Assembly: GCF_030272615.1 (NCBI RefSeq) | Contig: NC_081410.1 | Span: 141,075,349-141,139,348 of the forward strand | From: Cryptomeria japonica | Lineage: Eukaryota > Streptophyta > Pinopsida > Cupressales > Cupressaceae | Direction: 5' to 3' | DNA length: 64,000 bases | In this document: piece after piece, positions 1-10,212 of the stretch | How positions within the stretch are numbered: the stretch's first letter is position 1 | How the letters are laid out: each line of letters opens with the position of its first letter | Made by a program: the position numbers and the translations under genes | The notes under the pieces: generated by a model | Told to the model about the DNA's origin: nothing | The model's database searches: none | Seen by the model: only the letters and a program-made list of their open reading frames with translations

Positions 1-56
1 GAATTGAGCAACACCAACTAGATGGAGTATTGAGCAGGCTAGGTGAAACCCCATCA
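1..56 (+). repeat. 3' end of the 5' LTR of gypsy A
   Basis: These bases match the last bases of the LTR that ends at 13153, including the terminal CCCCATCA. The rest of this LTR lies left of the window. Confidence 0.85.
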
Positions 57-59
57 AAT

Positions 60-72
60 TAGTATCAGAGAC
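60..72 (+). other. tRNA primer-binding site of gypsy A
   Basis: Three bases after the LTR end stands TAGTATCAGAGAC, two changes from the plant initiator-Met primer site TGGTATCAGAGCC. Gypsy L keeps the unmutated form at 63512-63524 (minus strand). Confidence 0.75.
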
Positions 73-83
73 TATAAGAGTTC

Positions 84-1254
84 ATGTCATTAGTGGAATC
101 TATAGGAGACAACAACATGGTGACCAATGTAGATTTGGTCAGGAAAGTGGATGATCAGGAGGAGGAGAATAGACTCCTGAAAGAGAAATTGATTGAATTG
201 GAGAGTAAGCTTGGTGCAATTGAAACCAAGGCTGATGAAGTGTTGGTAAAGGTGGAAGGAGAAAAAGGAAAGGGTAAAGAAGTGTCGGAGATAGACAAGA
301 TACCTAAACCTAATCCTATCCTAGAGCAAGAACCTTTCTTGAAGGCATTGAAGGCCTTGAGTGGCAAGTCATTAGAAGGATTGTCATTGTTCAGTAGTGA
401 GATGGAGGCAGAAGTGGTCCTAGAATGGATAGAAAGTATGGAGAACCACTTTGAATGTGAAGGCATAACTAAAGCTTAGAGATTCAGAGCAGGCAAGTCC
501 AGGATGAGAGGAGCTTCCCTCACATGGTGGAAATTTGTACAAGATGAGAGGAAGAAAATGGGCAAAGCACCCATCTCTTCTTGGAAAGGGATGTTAGTCA
601 AAATCAAAGAAGTCTATCTCCCTGTTGACTATGAAGTATAGATTCATAGGAAGAGACAAAGCCTAAGAAAAAAAGATCTTGATGTCAGTAGCTACATGGA
701 GGAGTTTCATAAACTTATCCTTAGATCTCATGTGGTGGAAGAGGAGAGTCTCAAGGTAGCTAGATACCTAAATGGTCTATGGTGGAACATCCAAGAAGAA
801 ATCAATTTAATGAGCCCAAAAACAATCCATCAAACCTTTCAACTTGCCCTTAAGGTGGAGGAAAAATAGAAAAGAAGACATGACTCAAGTAACAATAGGG
901 GCAGAGGTAGAGGAAAAGACAATAGAGGCCATAGAGGAGGCTTTGGTGGAAGAAGTTCTGAACAAAGAACACACGGAGAGTCTAAACTCACTGAGCAACA
1001 AGATAATGGAAGTAGTAGAGGAGGATTCAATAGAGGAAGGGGATCAAACAGTAGGTCCAGAGGAAGATCTAGTGGACAAGGTAGAGGTTCCTCATACTTT
1101 GCAACAATGAAGTGTTACCATTGTAACCAACTTGGTCATCTATCATATAGGTGTCTTGAGAAGGGATCATGATCACATGGTGGTGAAAGAAGAGTGAGTG
1201 ATCTCCAAGAAGAGTCTTCAAGTAGCAAGACTTCATAAGTTGTCTTAGAGTCAG
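84..1254 (+). pseudogene. gag of gypsy A (capsid and CCHC nucleocapsid), broken
   Basis: The structural gag polyprotein packages element RNA into cytoplasmic particles. The ATG at 84 opens a 131-codon stretch with a heptad-like acidic coiled coil (EEENRLLKEKLIELE) and stops at 477. The same frame continues past this and other stops through a capsid-like core (MRGASLTWW near 503; YLNGLWWNIQEE near 766), then an Arg/Gly/Ser-rich RNA-binding stretch (about 890-1095) and a zinc knuckle CYHCNQLGHLSYRC (about 1112-1153). Most stops look like CAG-to-TAG or CGA-to-TGA changes. The same coiled-coil start is seen in gypsy L at the right end of the window, which supports this start codon. A plus-strand ORF at 844-1110 is a shadow in another frame. 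Confidence 0.8.
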
Positions 1255-1259
1255 AGGTA

Positions 1260-1790
1260 GGTGACAACTTGATGATAAGGAGAATATTGACCAAAGAACC
1301 GGTCAGAGAAAAGACAAGCCAAAGAAGGTCCTTATTTAGGATAAAATGCAAGATTTTGGATAAAGTGTGCAAAGTGATCATTGATTCAAGGCCTACAGAC
1401 AACATTGTGTCAGAAGAGGCAGTGAGAAAACTCAAATTGAAAAGGATACCTCACAACAATCCTTATAGGGTCACTTGGTTGAACAAAGGTCAACATGTTC
1501 TCATTAATGAGTAAGCATTGGTGGATTTTACCATTGGAAGGTATAAGGACAAGGTGTTGTGTGATGTCTTACCCATGGATGCATGTCATCTCCTATTAGG
1601 AAGACCATGGAAATTTTATAGACAAGCTATCCATGATGGAGCCAAGAATATATACTCATTCAAGAAAGATGGAGTCACATTCAAGATTCAGTCCATCCTT
1701 GAGGAAGGTGAGAAAAGGGCAGCAGGTCCTAATGTTCTTTTGGTGAGTGAAAAATAGTTCTTAAAGACACTTGAGGAAGGTTAAGGTATA
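1260..1790 (+). pseudogene. Aspartic protease region of gypsy A, broken
   Basis: This region follows gag in the same frame. Retroviral-type aspartic proteases cut the polyprotein into its working parts. The expected active-site turn reads IIDSRPTDNIVS, where D-S-G is usual, so the key glycine is replaced (DSR). The second half holds the family hallmark DACHLLLGRPW near 1580-1612. The copy in gypsy L reads IIDLGSIDNIVS, so the two copies are damaged differently. Internal stops lie near 1512 and 1757. Confidence 0.75.
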
Positions 1791-1805
1791 GGGTTTGTAC
1801 TTGCG

Positions 1806-2515
1806 ATGAAGCCCAAAGAAGAAGACAAGAAAGAGAAGCAAGAATTGCTAATAAAGGTGCAAGATTTGTTGAAAAAATTCAAAGGCATAGTAAGTGAAGG
1901 ACACCCAACCACCTTACCTCCTAAAAGAACCATAAACCATCAAATAGACTTCATTCTCGGAGCATCCTTCCCCAATAAGGAAGCCTACAAAATGACTCCT
2001 CAATAAAATGTTGAAATTTCCAAGCAAATCCAAGAGCTCTTAGACCAAGGCCTAATTAGGAAAAGTATTAGCCCTTGTGTTGTCCCTACCATGTTGACAC
2101 CAAAAAAAGGTGGTACTTAGAGATTGTGTATTGATTCTAGAGCCATAAATAGGATCACCATCAGATATAGGTTCCCTATTCCTAGAATAAAAGACCTAAT
2201 GGGTTGTTTAGGGGAAGCCAAGTACTTTACCAAGATTGACCTTAAGAGTGGCTATCATCAAATTAGGATCAACGAGGGTGATAAATGGAAGACTGCATTC
2301 AAGACTACTGAGGGTCTTTATGAGTGGCTTGTAATTCCATTTGGCTTATCCAATGCTCCAAGCACCCTCATGAGACTCATGAATGAGGTGATGAAGGACT
2401 TCATAGGTAAATTTGTGGTAGTATATCTTGATGATATTCTCATTTTTAGTAAGGATAGAGCAGCATATCTTAGTCATTTGCAAGATGTATTACAAAGATT
2501 ATATGATGAAAATAT
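1806..2515 (+). pseudogene. Reverse transcriptase of gypsy A, N-terminal part, interrupted
   Basis: This enzyme copies element RNA into DNA. Recognisable blocks in order are the entry motif PPKRTINHQIDFILGASFPN, the palm motif [55 protein letters not shown], and the catalytic YLDD in [14 protein letters not shown] (about 2421-2455). A stop inside GGT*RLCID is a tryptophan codon changed by G to A. The coding sequence ends abruptly after YDEN at 2515, where copia B begins, and resumes at 10213 with the residues expected next in this family. Confidence 0.88.
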
Positions 2516-3390
2516 TGTTAGGTCTCGAAGACAACTGAGAGGGGGGGGTGAATCAGTTGTCAAATAAATTCAAACCAAAAACAACTTAACCAACTTAATG
2601 CTTAATACTGGTAAACCAGTTAAGTATGCCGGTAGATAGTTTTAACAGTTAATTCTTATAGCGGTAAAGATTAGTGCATGAAACATAAACACAAAGTCAT
2701 CCACAACACATAACACCAATATTTGTACATGGAAACCCTGTAAGGGGAAAAACCACGGTGGAAAACCTTACCCACAATCAGATGATACTACTGTAGATAG
2801 TAAGTGTACATAAATGAGGTCTGCACATGCAGAAAGGCCAACCGCCTAGAGCTCACTACTCAAACACAAATGGGAGTCACACTAACTACAATTGGATGGT
2901 TAAATACAATAAGAATGTACTGCACAAAATAGCATCTTCATATGCTAGATTCAGTACCAGTGTAATGCTGATATGCTGTCACAAAAACCTAGCTTCACCT
3001 TCAAATGATGTCTACGTGTATAGCTCTACTTATTCTCGCATATACCTTCACACAATCCTTTTTCACATTTCACACTTGATCTTTCAAATAAGATCTTACA
3101 TTTATACCATAACCTAAGACCAATTTCAGTAGGTCAGCTCTACAAGATATTACAATAAAAACATTTTACAAACAATATAATATCCGATGCAATAACCGAT
3201 TGAACATGTCGGCTTAATGCATTTACAACAATAATTAATCATCTCCATAGCGTGCCATGCTAATTTGGAAAAGATAAACCTATCGGTGTAACCCTAGACC
3301 TATTTGCCGGTAACAACAAATATGCAGATATGAATATACCAATAAACAAAACTCCAGGACAAAGTGTCCACACGATGTCTTCGACATTAC
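2516..3390 (-). repeat. 3' LTR of copia B, truncated
   Basis: Similar to 9151-10028 over its whole length. It lacks the counterpart of 10029-10212, so the first 184 bp of the LTR in element orientation and the end of RNase H are gone. A terminal stem-loop is formed by 2530-2538 and 2553-2561. Confidence 0.85.
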
Positions 3391-5215
3391 GAGTTTTATT
3401 TCCTTTGCTTCAATCTGCTCTTTAGTATTCACATAAACTAGTTTTATTTCCATTGCTTCAACATTTTCCCTTAGAAAATTCAGTTTGATAGAAACATGTT
3501 TGGTTTTAGAATGTAGTACCGGATTCTTAGATATATCAATTGCTGCAGTGTTATCACAATAGATAGTAATAGGTTCCTTGCATTTTACCTTTATGTCTTT
3601 CAACATTTGCTTAAGCCATAGTACCTATGTACAGTTAGTTGCTGCTGCAACATATTCTGATTCTGCTGTTGATAAAGATGTACAACTTTATTTCTTACTC
3701 AACCAAGAAACTAATCTTTTTCCAAGAAAGAATGCTCTGCCGGTGGTGCTTTTTCTATCATCCACATCTCCTGCCCAATTTGCATTTGTGTATGCACATA
3801 GTTCAAAGTTTTCATCTCTGGGGTACCATAATCCAATATTTATAGTGCCTTGTAAGTACCAAAAAATCCTTTTTACTGCTGATTTATGATTTTCTCTAGG
3901 ATTACTTTGAAATCTTGAAACAATACATACTACATTCATAATATTAGGTCTAGTTTGTTTCAAATACAGTAAACCTCCTATCATAGATTTGTATCTAGTT
4001 GGATTAACAGGTGTAGATTTATCCCTTTGTGATAATTTGTCATTTGTTGTCATAGGTGTGCTTACCGGTTTAGAGTTCTCCATCCCATATTTCTTTAGTA
4101 ACTCTTTTAAGTACTTGGATTGACTCAAGAATATACCTTTATCAGTCTGTGAAATCTGCAATCCTAAAAAGAATTTTATTTCTCCAATCATAGGCATTTC
4201 AAATTCTTACTGCATTTTAATAGAAAATTCTTTACATAATCCATCTTCTCCTCCAAAGATTATATCATCAACAAATACTTCTATAATCAAGATGTCATCA
4301 TTAATTATTTTATAATATAAATTTTTGTCTGCATTCCCTTTAGTAAAACCAATCTTTAAAAGATACTTATCCAATCTTGCATACCAAGCTCTTGGAGCTT
4401 GTTTTAATCCATACAGAGCTTTTCTAAACCTGCAAACCATATCATTGTCATCTGTCAATGAAAATCCATTACGTTGTTCAATGTAGACTTCCTCTTCAAT
4501 ATCTCCATTCAAAAATGCACATTAAATATCCATTTGATAAACTTCATAGTTCTTGTGTGCTGCAAAAGCCAAAAATAATCTGACTACCTCAATTCTAGCT
4601 ACTAGTGCAAAGGTTTCATTGCAATAAACTCCTTCTTTTTGAGAATATCCCTTACACACTAATCTTTCTTTATTTCTGACAACCTTACCATCTTCATTAA
4701 GTTTGTTTCTGAATACCCATTTGGTTCCAATTACATTTTTATCTTTAGGTCGGGGAACTAATGTCCAAGTGTTATTTTTTCTCAATTTGTTCTAATTCTT
4801 CTTCCATAGCTTTAATCCAAAATTTATCTATACATGCCTCATCAACAGATGATGGTTCAATTTGAGAAATAAGACATACCTCTTCATTTTCCAATCTTCC
4901 TCTTGTCATAACTCCTTTAAATTTGTTTCCAATTATCTGATCTTCAGAATGATTCAGTCTTACATATCGGGGTGTCCTTGTTTGCTATTGTTCCTCAATT
5001 ACTGTGGAATCCTCAGATGATACCGGGGTAACTAGATCTTCATTCTGTACTGGTAGATTTAGAGTAGGTTCATTTGTCAAAAAATTTGTTGCCGGTTCAG
5101 AGTCTATATACCTTGAAGTTCCTCTGAATTGTTCATCAATCTTTACATTTGTACTTTCAACAATTTTCTGCAATCTTTTGTTAAAACATCTATATGCCTT
5201 GCTCTTAGATGAATA
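3391..5215 (-). pseudogene. Reverse transcriptase and RNase H of copia B, broken and 3'-truncated
   Basis: Minus-strand blocks in order: a linker ending TPRYVRLNHSEDQIIG, the RT entry NTWTLVPRPKDKNVIGTKW, the palm [17 protein letters not shown], the catalytic FVDD in VFVDDIIFGG, the copia block MIGEIKFFLGLQISQ, and RNase H blocks SWLSKK and AESEYVAAATNCT. Near the 3' end the blocks are YCDNTAAIDISKNPVLHSKT and YVNTKEQIEA. The usual RNase H ending is missing because a deletion joins the gene to the middle of the LTR at 3390. Stops lie near 4206, 4520 and 4983. Confidence 0.88.
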
Positions 5216-5221
5216 ACCAAG

Positions 5222-6508
5222 AAATATTCATTCATTACTTATAGGGTCAAATTTTCCAATGTACTCATCTCTTCTGATATAGCATTTACTTCCAAAAATT
5301 TTGAAATACTTAAGAGTAGGAGTATTACCAAACCATAGTTCATGAGGAGTCTTACCAGTTTCACCTTTGATGTGAACTTTGTTGAATGTATAGACTATTG
5401 TACTAACTGCTTCTCTCCAATATACATGTGGTAGGTTTGCTTCTGATAACATACTTCTTGTTGTATCCAAGATGGTTCTATTTTTCCTTTCAACAACTCC
5501 ATTCCGCTGTGGTGTCCGAGGTGCTGATAGTTGTCTTCTGATTCTATTCACTTCATAGAATGTATTAAATTCCTTAGATGTAAATTCTCCTCCTTGATCT
5601 GATCTTAGACATTTTATTTTCTTACTGGTTTCATTTTCAACCATTGCTTTGAATAGTTTTGAACTTTCCAAGTGCTTATGATTTTTCTCTAAGAAAAGTA
5701 ACCCAACACATTCTAGAATAGTCATCAATGATTAGCATGAAATATCTATCACCTTGTAAGCTTTTAGTTCAGGCTAGACCACATAAATCAGTGTGAATTA
5801 AATCAAGAACATTATTTGATTTTTCTGGAATACTTTTGAAACTAGCTCTAACTTGTTTTCCAAATTGACATTCCTTACAAACTGTATTCTGAGGTTTGAC
5901 AATTTTAGGTAAATCTCTAACTACCTTAGTAGTACTAATTTTTACCATGCAATCAAAGTTTACATGACAGAGTCTCTTATGCCATAACCAACTTTCATCT
6001 ATATGTGCAATCAAGCATCTCTTTTCACTATTATTCAAATGAAATATATTACCTCTAGTCTGATTACCGTTTGCAATTTCCAAACCAATTCTATTCATGA
6101 TTTTGCATTTTCCATTTTTAAATTGTAATTGAAATCCTTTCTCAACTAATTGACCAACACTCAAAAGATTATGCTTTAATCCTTCAACATAGTAAACATT
6201 GTCAGTGTTATGCTTACCATCAAGAGATATTGTACCCTTACCTTTGATTGAACAAGCTTTGTCATCTCCCAATCTCACTAAGCCTCCATTGTCTCCTATC
6301 ATATGATGTGAGCATCTTGAGTCAATGATCCATTCATCCTTTACTTCAACTTTAGCTGCCAGGGCCTGTACTACCGGTTGTGCAGTAGGTGCCGGTTGAT
6401 TTTCTATTATAGCAACAAAAACCCATCCATTGTCTGCTGGATCCTCATCAGAATCATCAGTCACATCTTAATCAGCAATGTAACAAGATTTGTCTTTATT
6501 CTTCTTAA
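5222..6508 (-). pseudogene. End of gag, protease and integrase of copia B, broken
   Basis: On the minus strand the end of gag (about 6480-6508) is followed by the protease. Its active site reads WIIDSRCSHHM, so the usual D-S-G is D-S-R. Next comes the pre-integrase zinc region (H in SWLWHKRLCHVNF, then CKECQFGKQ) and the integrase core: D in LIHTDLCGL, D in CLRSDQGGEF and E in QRNGVVERKNRT. The core ends with the copia block HELWFGNTPTLKYFKIFGSK. All three catalytic acids are still present. A frame break lies between 5728 and 5769 and a stop near 5228. The integrase would insert element DNA into chromosomes. Confidence 0.85.
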
Positions 6509-6513
6509 ATCTG

Positions 6514-8186
6514 TGTAGCGTCATAAATTGTACGCACTTGCTAGGGTGATACAATTTCACACCTAGTTTAGCACCCGCCTTAGTGCATTTTACATTTTGC
6601 ATTGCATTTCCCCTTGAGCACTTAATTAATCAAATTAATTAGGTCTAAGGTTCTATTTTATCATCTCCCACATCATAAAGTTGGGCCCTTTCATTAAAGT
6701 GTGCCCTTTTCATTTTATTCCTCCTATACATCATTTAATCAAAAACCCTAATTAGGTCCTATTTTGAACTTGGGGGCTTGATTTCGGGGGTCAAAACATC
6801 TTGAAATCACCTGTAACTTTGGGATTCTCTCTAAAATCATCATATCCGACGGCCCTGAAAATTTGGTGAAAAGTTGTCGGGACCATGGCGCTCGGAGTGC
6901 AACATGGTCCCGGACATTTTTCCCGAAATTTTAGGAGCATGATCCAATCATAAAATAAAGCTTAACCCCAAGAAATTGGCAGGATATTCAATCTCTAGGT
7001 CGGCCAAAAGATGAAATTAAGACCTAGGGTTTCATATATAAGAGCTCTCTTTCTTCATTTGAAAGGATCCGATTTTTGGCTTTCAAGGACCTTCTATGCA
7101 GCGAAAGAGCAGATCTTTGAAGACTTCAACAACATTCAACATCCTTCTATCAAGCATTTATCAATTTCATTCATCCATTTAGGGCTTGGAAGACATTGAA
7201 GAACAATAGGAGATTACCGACTGAAGATTGGCTTGTACTCCTCCCTTGAGGGTTGGGTATGATTTCATGTTGTTTTCATGTCTTTGCATAAGCTTCAATA
7301 TATCCTTTATTCATGCTTTAGATTACTTTGCATCTTGATTTAGAGCATTTACATTATCATTTACAAGCAATTAGGGTTTACTTTCTAGGTTACTCTAGTT
7401 TGCTTTCTTGCATTTAAGGACCTTGCACACACACTAGGTCTGCACACACAATACATTTTACAATACAACTTGGCTATTCGTGGAGGTGGAAATCACCGAA
7501 GCGGGGGTTTGACTAAGGCAAAACCCTATATAGCCACCCAAACACCTTTTCAGATATAAGTGTAGGTTTCAGGACTCGGACGACGCCGCAAGTTACAGAT
7601 CCGGAAGAAGCAGACGGAGACCAAACAACACACCAAATCTCAAAGCAAAAGACCAGGACAGGGGCGTGGGGTGCCCTGGTCCTGCCAGGACAGGGGCGCT
7701 GGGTGCTCTGGTCCCTGGGACAGGGGCACTGGGCACCCTGGTCCTCCTGACAAACAACATTTTCAGCATTTTTGACAGCTTTTCCAGAGTGCAAAACAAC
7801 AGTTTCCGGAGCAGTTTCAGGGGTAGAATCAGGACAGTGGCGCCCGCGCCCCTGTCCCAAACATTTTCAGTCAGATTTTAACTCCGGGTATGCATTTGCA
7901 TTCTTGTCTTGTCCTTGTGTTTACAGCTTTCCATCATTTAAGTTCAATTCTGTAATCTTGTTATTAGTTCATACTTGCACTTTGGGGTTAGGGATTGAAC
8001 TTGCATCATTCTATCTATCATTTGCAACAAGGGAATAGAAATCCTAATAGGTATCCCATGGCTCTCTCTTCCACCTAAAGAAGTAGCCAATTGTGTGATA
8101 CCTCTAGGCTCTTTCGTATTCCACAAATGTTTGATTGAAAGTGAGATTAGGGCATGTTTGCTTAGTGTCACTTTTTCTCCTACACA
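6514..8186 (+). repeat. Solo LTR (1,673 bp) with exact target-site duplication
   Basis: It starts TGTAGCGTC and ends CTACACA. The flanks are identical 5-mers, ATCTG at 6509-6513 and 8187-8191. Removing it joins the two halves of copia B gag in frame, so both boundaries are precise. Nothing inside codes for element proteins. Its start region (about 6640-6910) resembles 33060-33320 in gypsy H, and the segment near 7505 resembles 23215, so it belongs to a family related to the LTR of H. Strand was assigned from that similarity. The short plus-strand ORFs inside are not credible genes. Confidence 0.9.
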
Positions 8187-8191
8187 ATCTG

Positions 8192-9142
8192 TATCTCTGA
8201 TATTCAAGGTTAGGCTTGTATGTTCTTCTAGCTTGTTCTCTTAGTCTAGCATGTCTATCAGGGCATCTCGAAGCCATATGACCAATCTTGTTGCAGTTAA
8301 AACATTTAAAGGGTGCTTTACCTTCATACTTACTTCCAACTAGACCTTTAGGCATTTTCCTTGCAAATAGTGCTTCAAGTTCTTCATTTTCTTTCCCGCT
8401 TTCTTCAAGTTCTCTTGCATAAAAGGCTTTCCAATCAGATTTATCAAATGATGGAGTAGATCATGTTGATGCTTTAAAGGCCAAATCTATCTTTATAGTA
8501 GCAACAGGACCAAATTCTTCAATTTCAAAAGCTAAAAGTTTCCCAATTAGTGTATCCCTAGTAACTAATGTATTAGGCATTGTTCTTAACTCATTTATAG
8601 TAGTGACTTTCATTTTATATGTTGGTGGCAATCCTCTTAAAACTTTTTAAACATTTCATCCTCACTTAAGGTTCCTCCACAACATTTAATACCCAAAACA
8701 ATTTCATTTACTCTTTCCATAAAAGTAGAAATCCTTTCATCTTCTTCCATTTTCAGATGTTCATACCTGACCTAGAAGCTTTCAAGTTTTGCAATTTTGA
8801 CTGTGAAATCTCCTTCATTCAATGTTTCCAAATGATCCCAAATATCTTTAGTAGTAGACATATCTAATAGTCCTATGATATGTTGATCTGATAATACGCT
8901 CAAAAGTGCTTCTCTTGCTTTGCAATCATTTTCCTCATCTTTAGTCAAGTTAGCTGGACTAGGCTAACCTTGTACAACAATAGTATAACCATTCTTTGTA
9001 AGATTCCAGATGTCCTTCCCAATGCAATTTAGATGTGTCTCCATTCTGATCTTCCATATGCCATAGTTGATTCCATTAAGTTTAGGACTGTCCTTCTTGA
9101 AATAGTTTATAGACATTGGATCTCCTCATGCTGTTAAACTTC
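8192..9142 (-). pseudogene. gag of copia B, broken
   Basis: Reading the minus strand from about 9140, a gag N-terminus with the block KLNGINYGIWKIRMET is followed by the capsid region and a CCHC knuckle CFNCNKIGHMASRC (about 8258-8300). The knuckle is trailed by a basic stretch (RHARLREQARRTYKP). The frame is interrupted at 8191 by the solo LTR; the last gag residues (KDKSCYIAD) lie beyond it near 6480-6508. Gag builds the particle, and the knuckle binds element RNA. Confidence 0.75.
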
Positions 9143-9150
9143 TGCAAAAG

Positions 9151-10212
9151 AGGACTATCCCGGAGACAACTGAGAGGGGGGGGGGGTGAATCAGTTGTCA
9201 AATAAATTCAAACCAAAAACAACTTAACCAACTTAATGCTTAATATCGATAAACCAATTAAGTATGTTGGTAGACAGTTTTAACAGTTAATTGCTATACC
9301 GGTAAAGATTAGTGCATGAAACATAAAAACAAAGTCATCCACAACACATAACACCAATATTTGTATGTGAAAACCCTGTAAAGGGAAAAACCACGGTGGG
9401 ACACCTTACCCATAATTAGATGATACTATTGTAGATAGTAAGTGTACATAAATGGGATCTGCACATGCAGAAAGGCCAACCGCCTAGAGCTCACTGCTCA
9501 AACACAAATGGGAGTCACACTGACTACAATTGGATGGTTAAATCCAATAAGAATGTATTGCACAAAATAGCATCTTCATATGCTGGATTCAGTACCGGTG
9601 TAATGCTATTATGCTTTCACAAAAGCCTAGCTTCACCTTCAAATGATGTCTGCGTGTATAGCTCTGCGTATTCTCACATATACCTTCACATAATCCTTTT
9701 TCGCATTTCACACTTGATCTTTAAATTAAGATCTTACATTTGTACCATAACCTAAGACCAATTTTAGTAGGTCGGCTCTACAAGATATTACAATAAAAAC
9801 ATTTTACAAACAATATAATATCTGATGCAATAACCGATTGAACATGTCGGCTTAATGCATTTACAACAATAATTAATCATCTCCATAGCGTGCCATGTTG
9901 ATCTGGAAAAGATAAACCTGCCGGTATAACCCTACACCTATTTGCCGGTAACAACAAATATGCAAATATGAATATACCAATAAACAAAACTCCGGGACAA
10001 AGTGTCCACATGATGTCTTCGACATTACCAAGTGTTTTCCATATCATTCCAAGTGTCGGTGATCATTATATCTCACCGGTGTACCAGAAACTGGTGACTG
10101 TGCATGAGTCACTTGCTTGCCAGTGAATGTTGCTGATTCTCCAAAGTGCCAGAGTTGATAAGAGTTTAGTAGGTGTTGACATCAATGACAAAACCATACC
10201 AAAATACCAACA
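9151..10212 (-). repeat. 5' LTR of copia B, complete at its outer end
   Basis: The outer end reads CCAACA on the plus strand, the usual TGTTGG start of a copia LTR on the minus strand. The inner end near 9151-9164 is blurred and no clear primer site follows it, so a small deletion is likely there. A stem-loop is formed by 9165-9173 and 9191-9199. Confidence 0.8.

Larger units (their letters stand above)
2516..10212 (-). mobile_element. Ty1/copia element B inserted in gypsy A
   Basis: The element lies on the minus strand between TG at 2516 and CA at 10212. Flanking 5-mers AATAT (2511-2515) and AAGAT (10213-10217) are a target-site duplication with one change, and removing the element restores the gypsy frame. 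Order on the minus strand: LTR (9151-10212), gag, protease, integrase, reverse transcriptase, RNase H, LTR (2516-3390). That domain order (integrase before RT) defines Ty1/copia. It contains a solo LTR of another family at 6514-8186. Many stops make it inactive. Confidence 0.9.

Noticed and set aside
2827-3117. 96-codon plus-strand ORF in the copia B LTR, with an equal-length partner at 9465-9755
   Set aside because: Both lie at the same place in the two LTRs, antisense to the element. They differ at about one residue in six with no sign of constraint, so they are chance ORFs kept by common descent.
7666-8038. Gly/Pro-rich ORFs in the solo LTR at 6514-8186
   Set aside because: Composition reflects a local GGGGCGC-type repeat (CCAGGACAGGGGCG); no start context or homology supports a gene.
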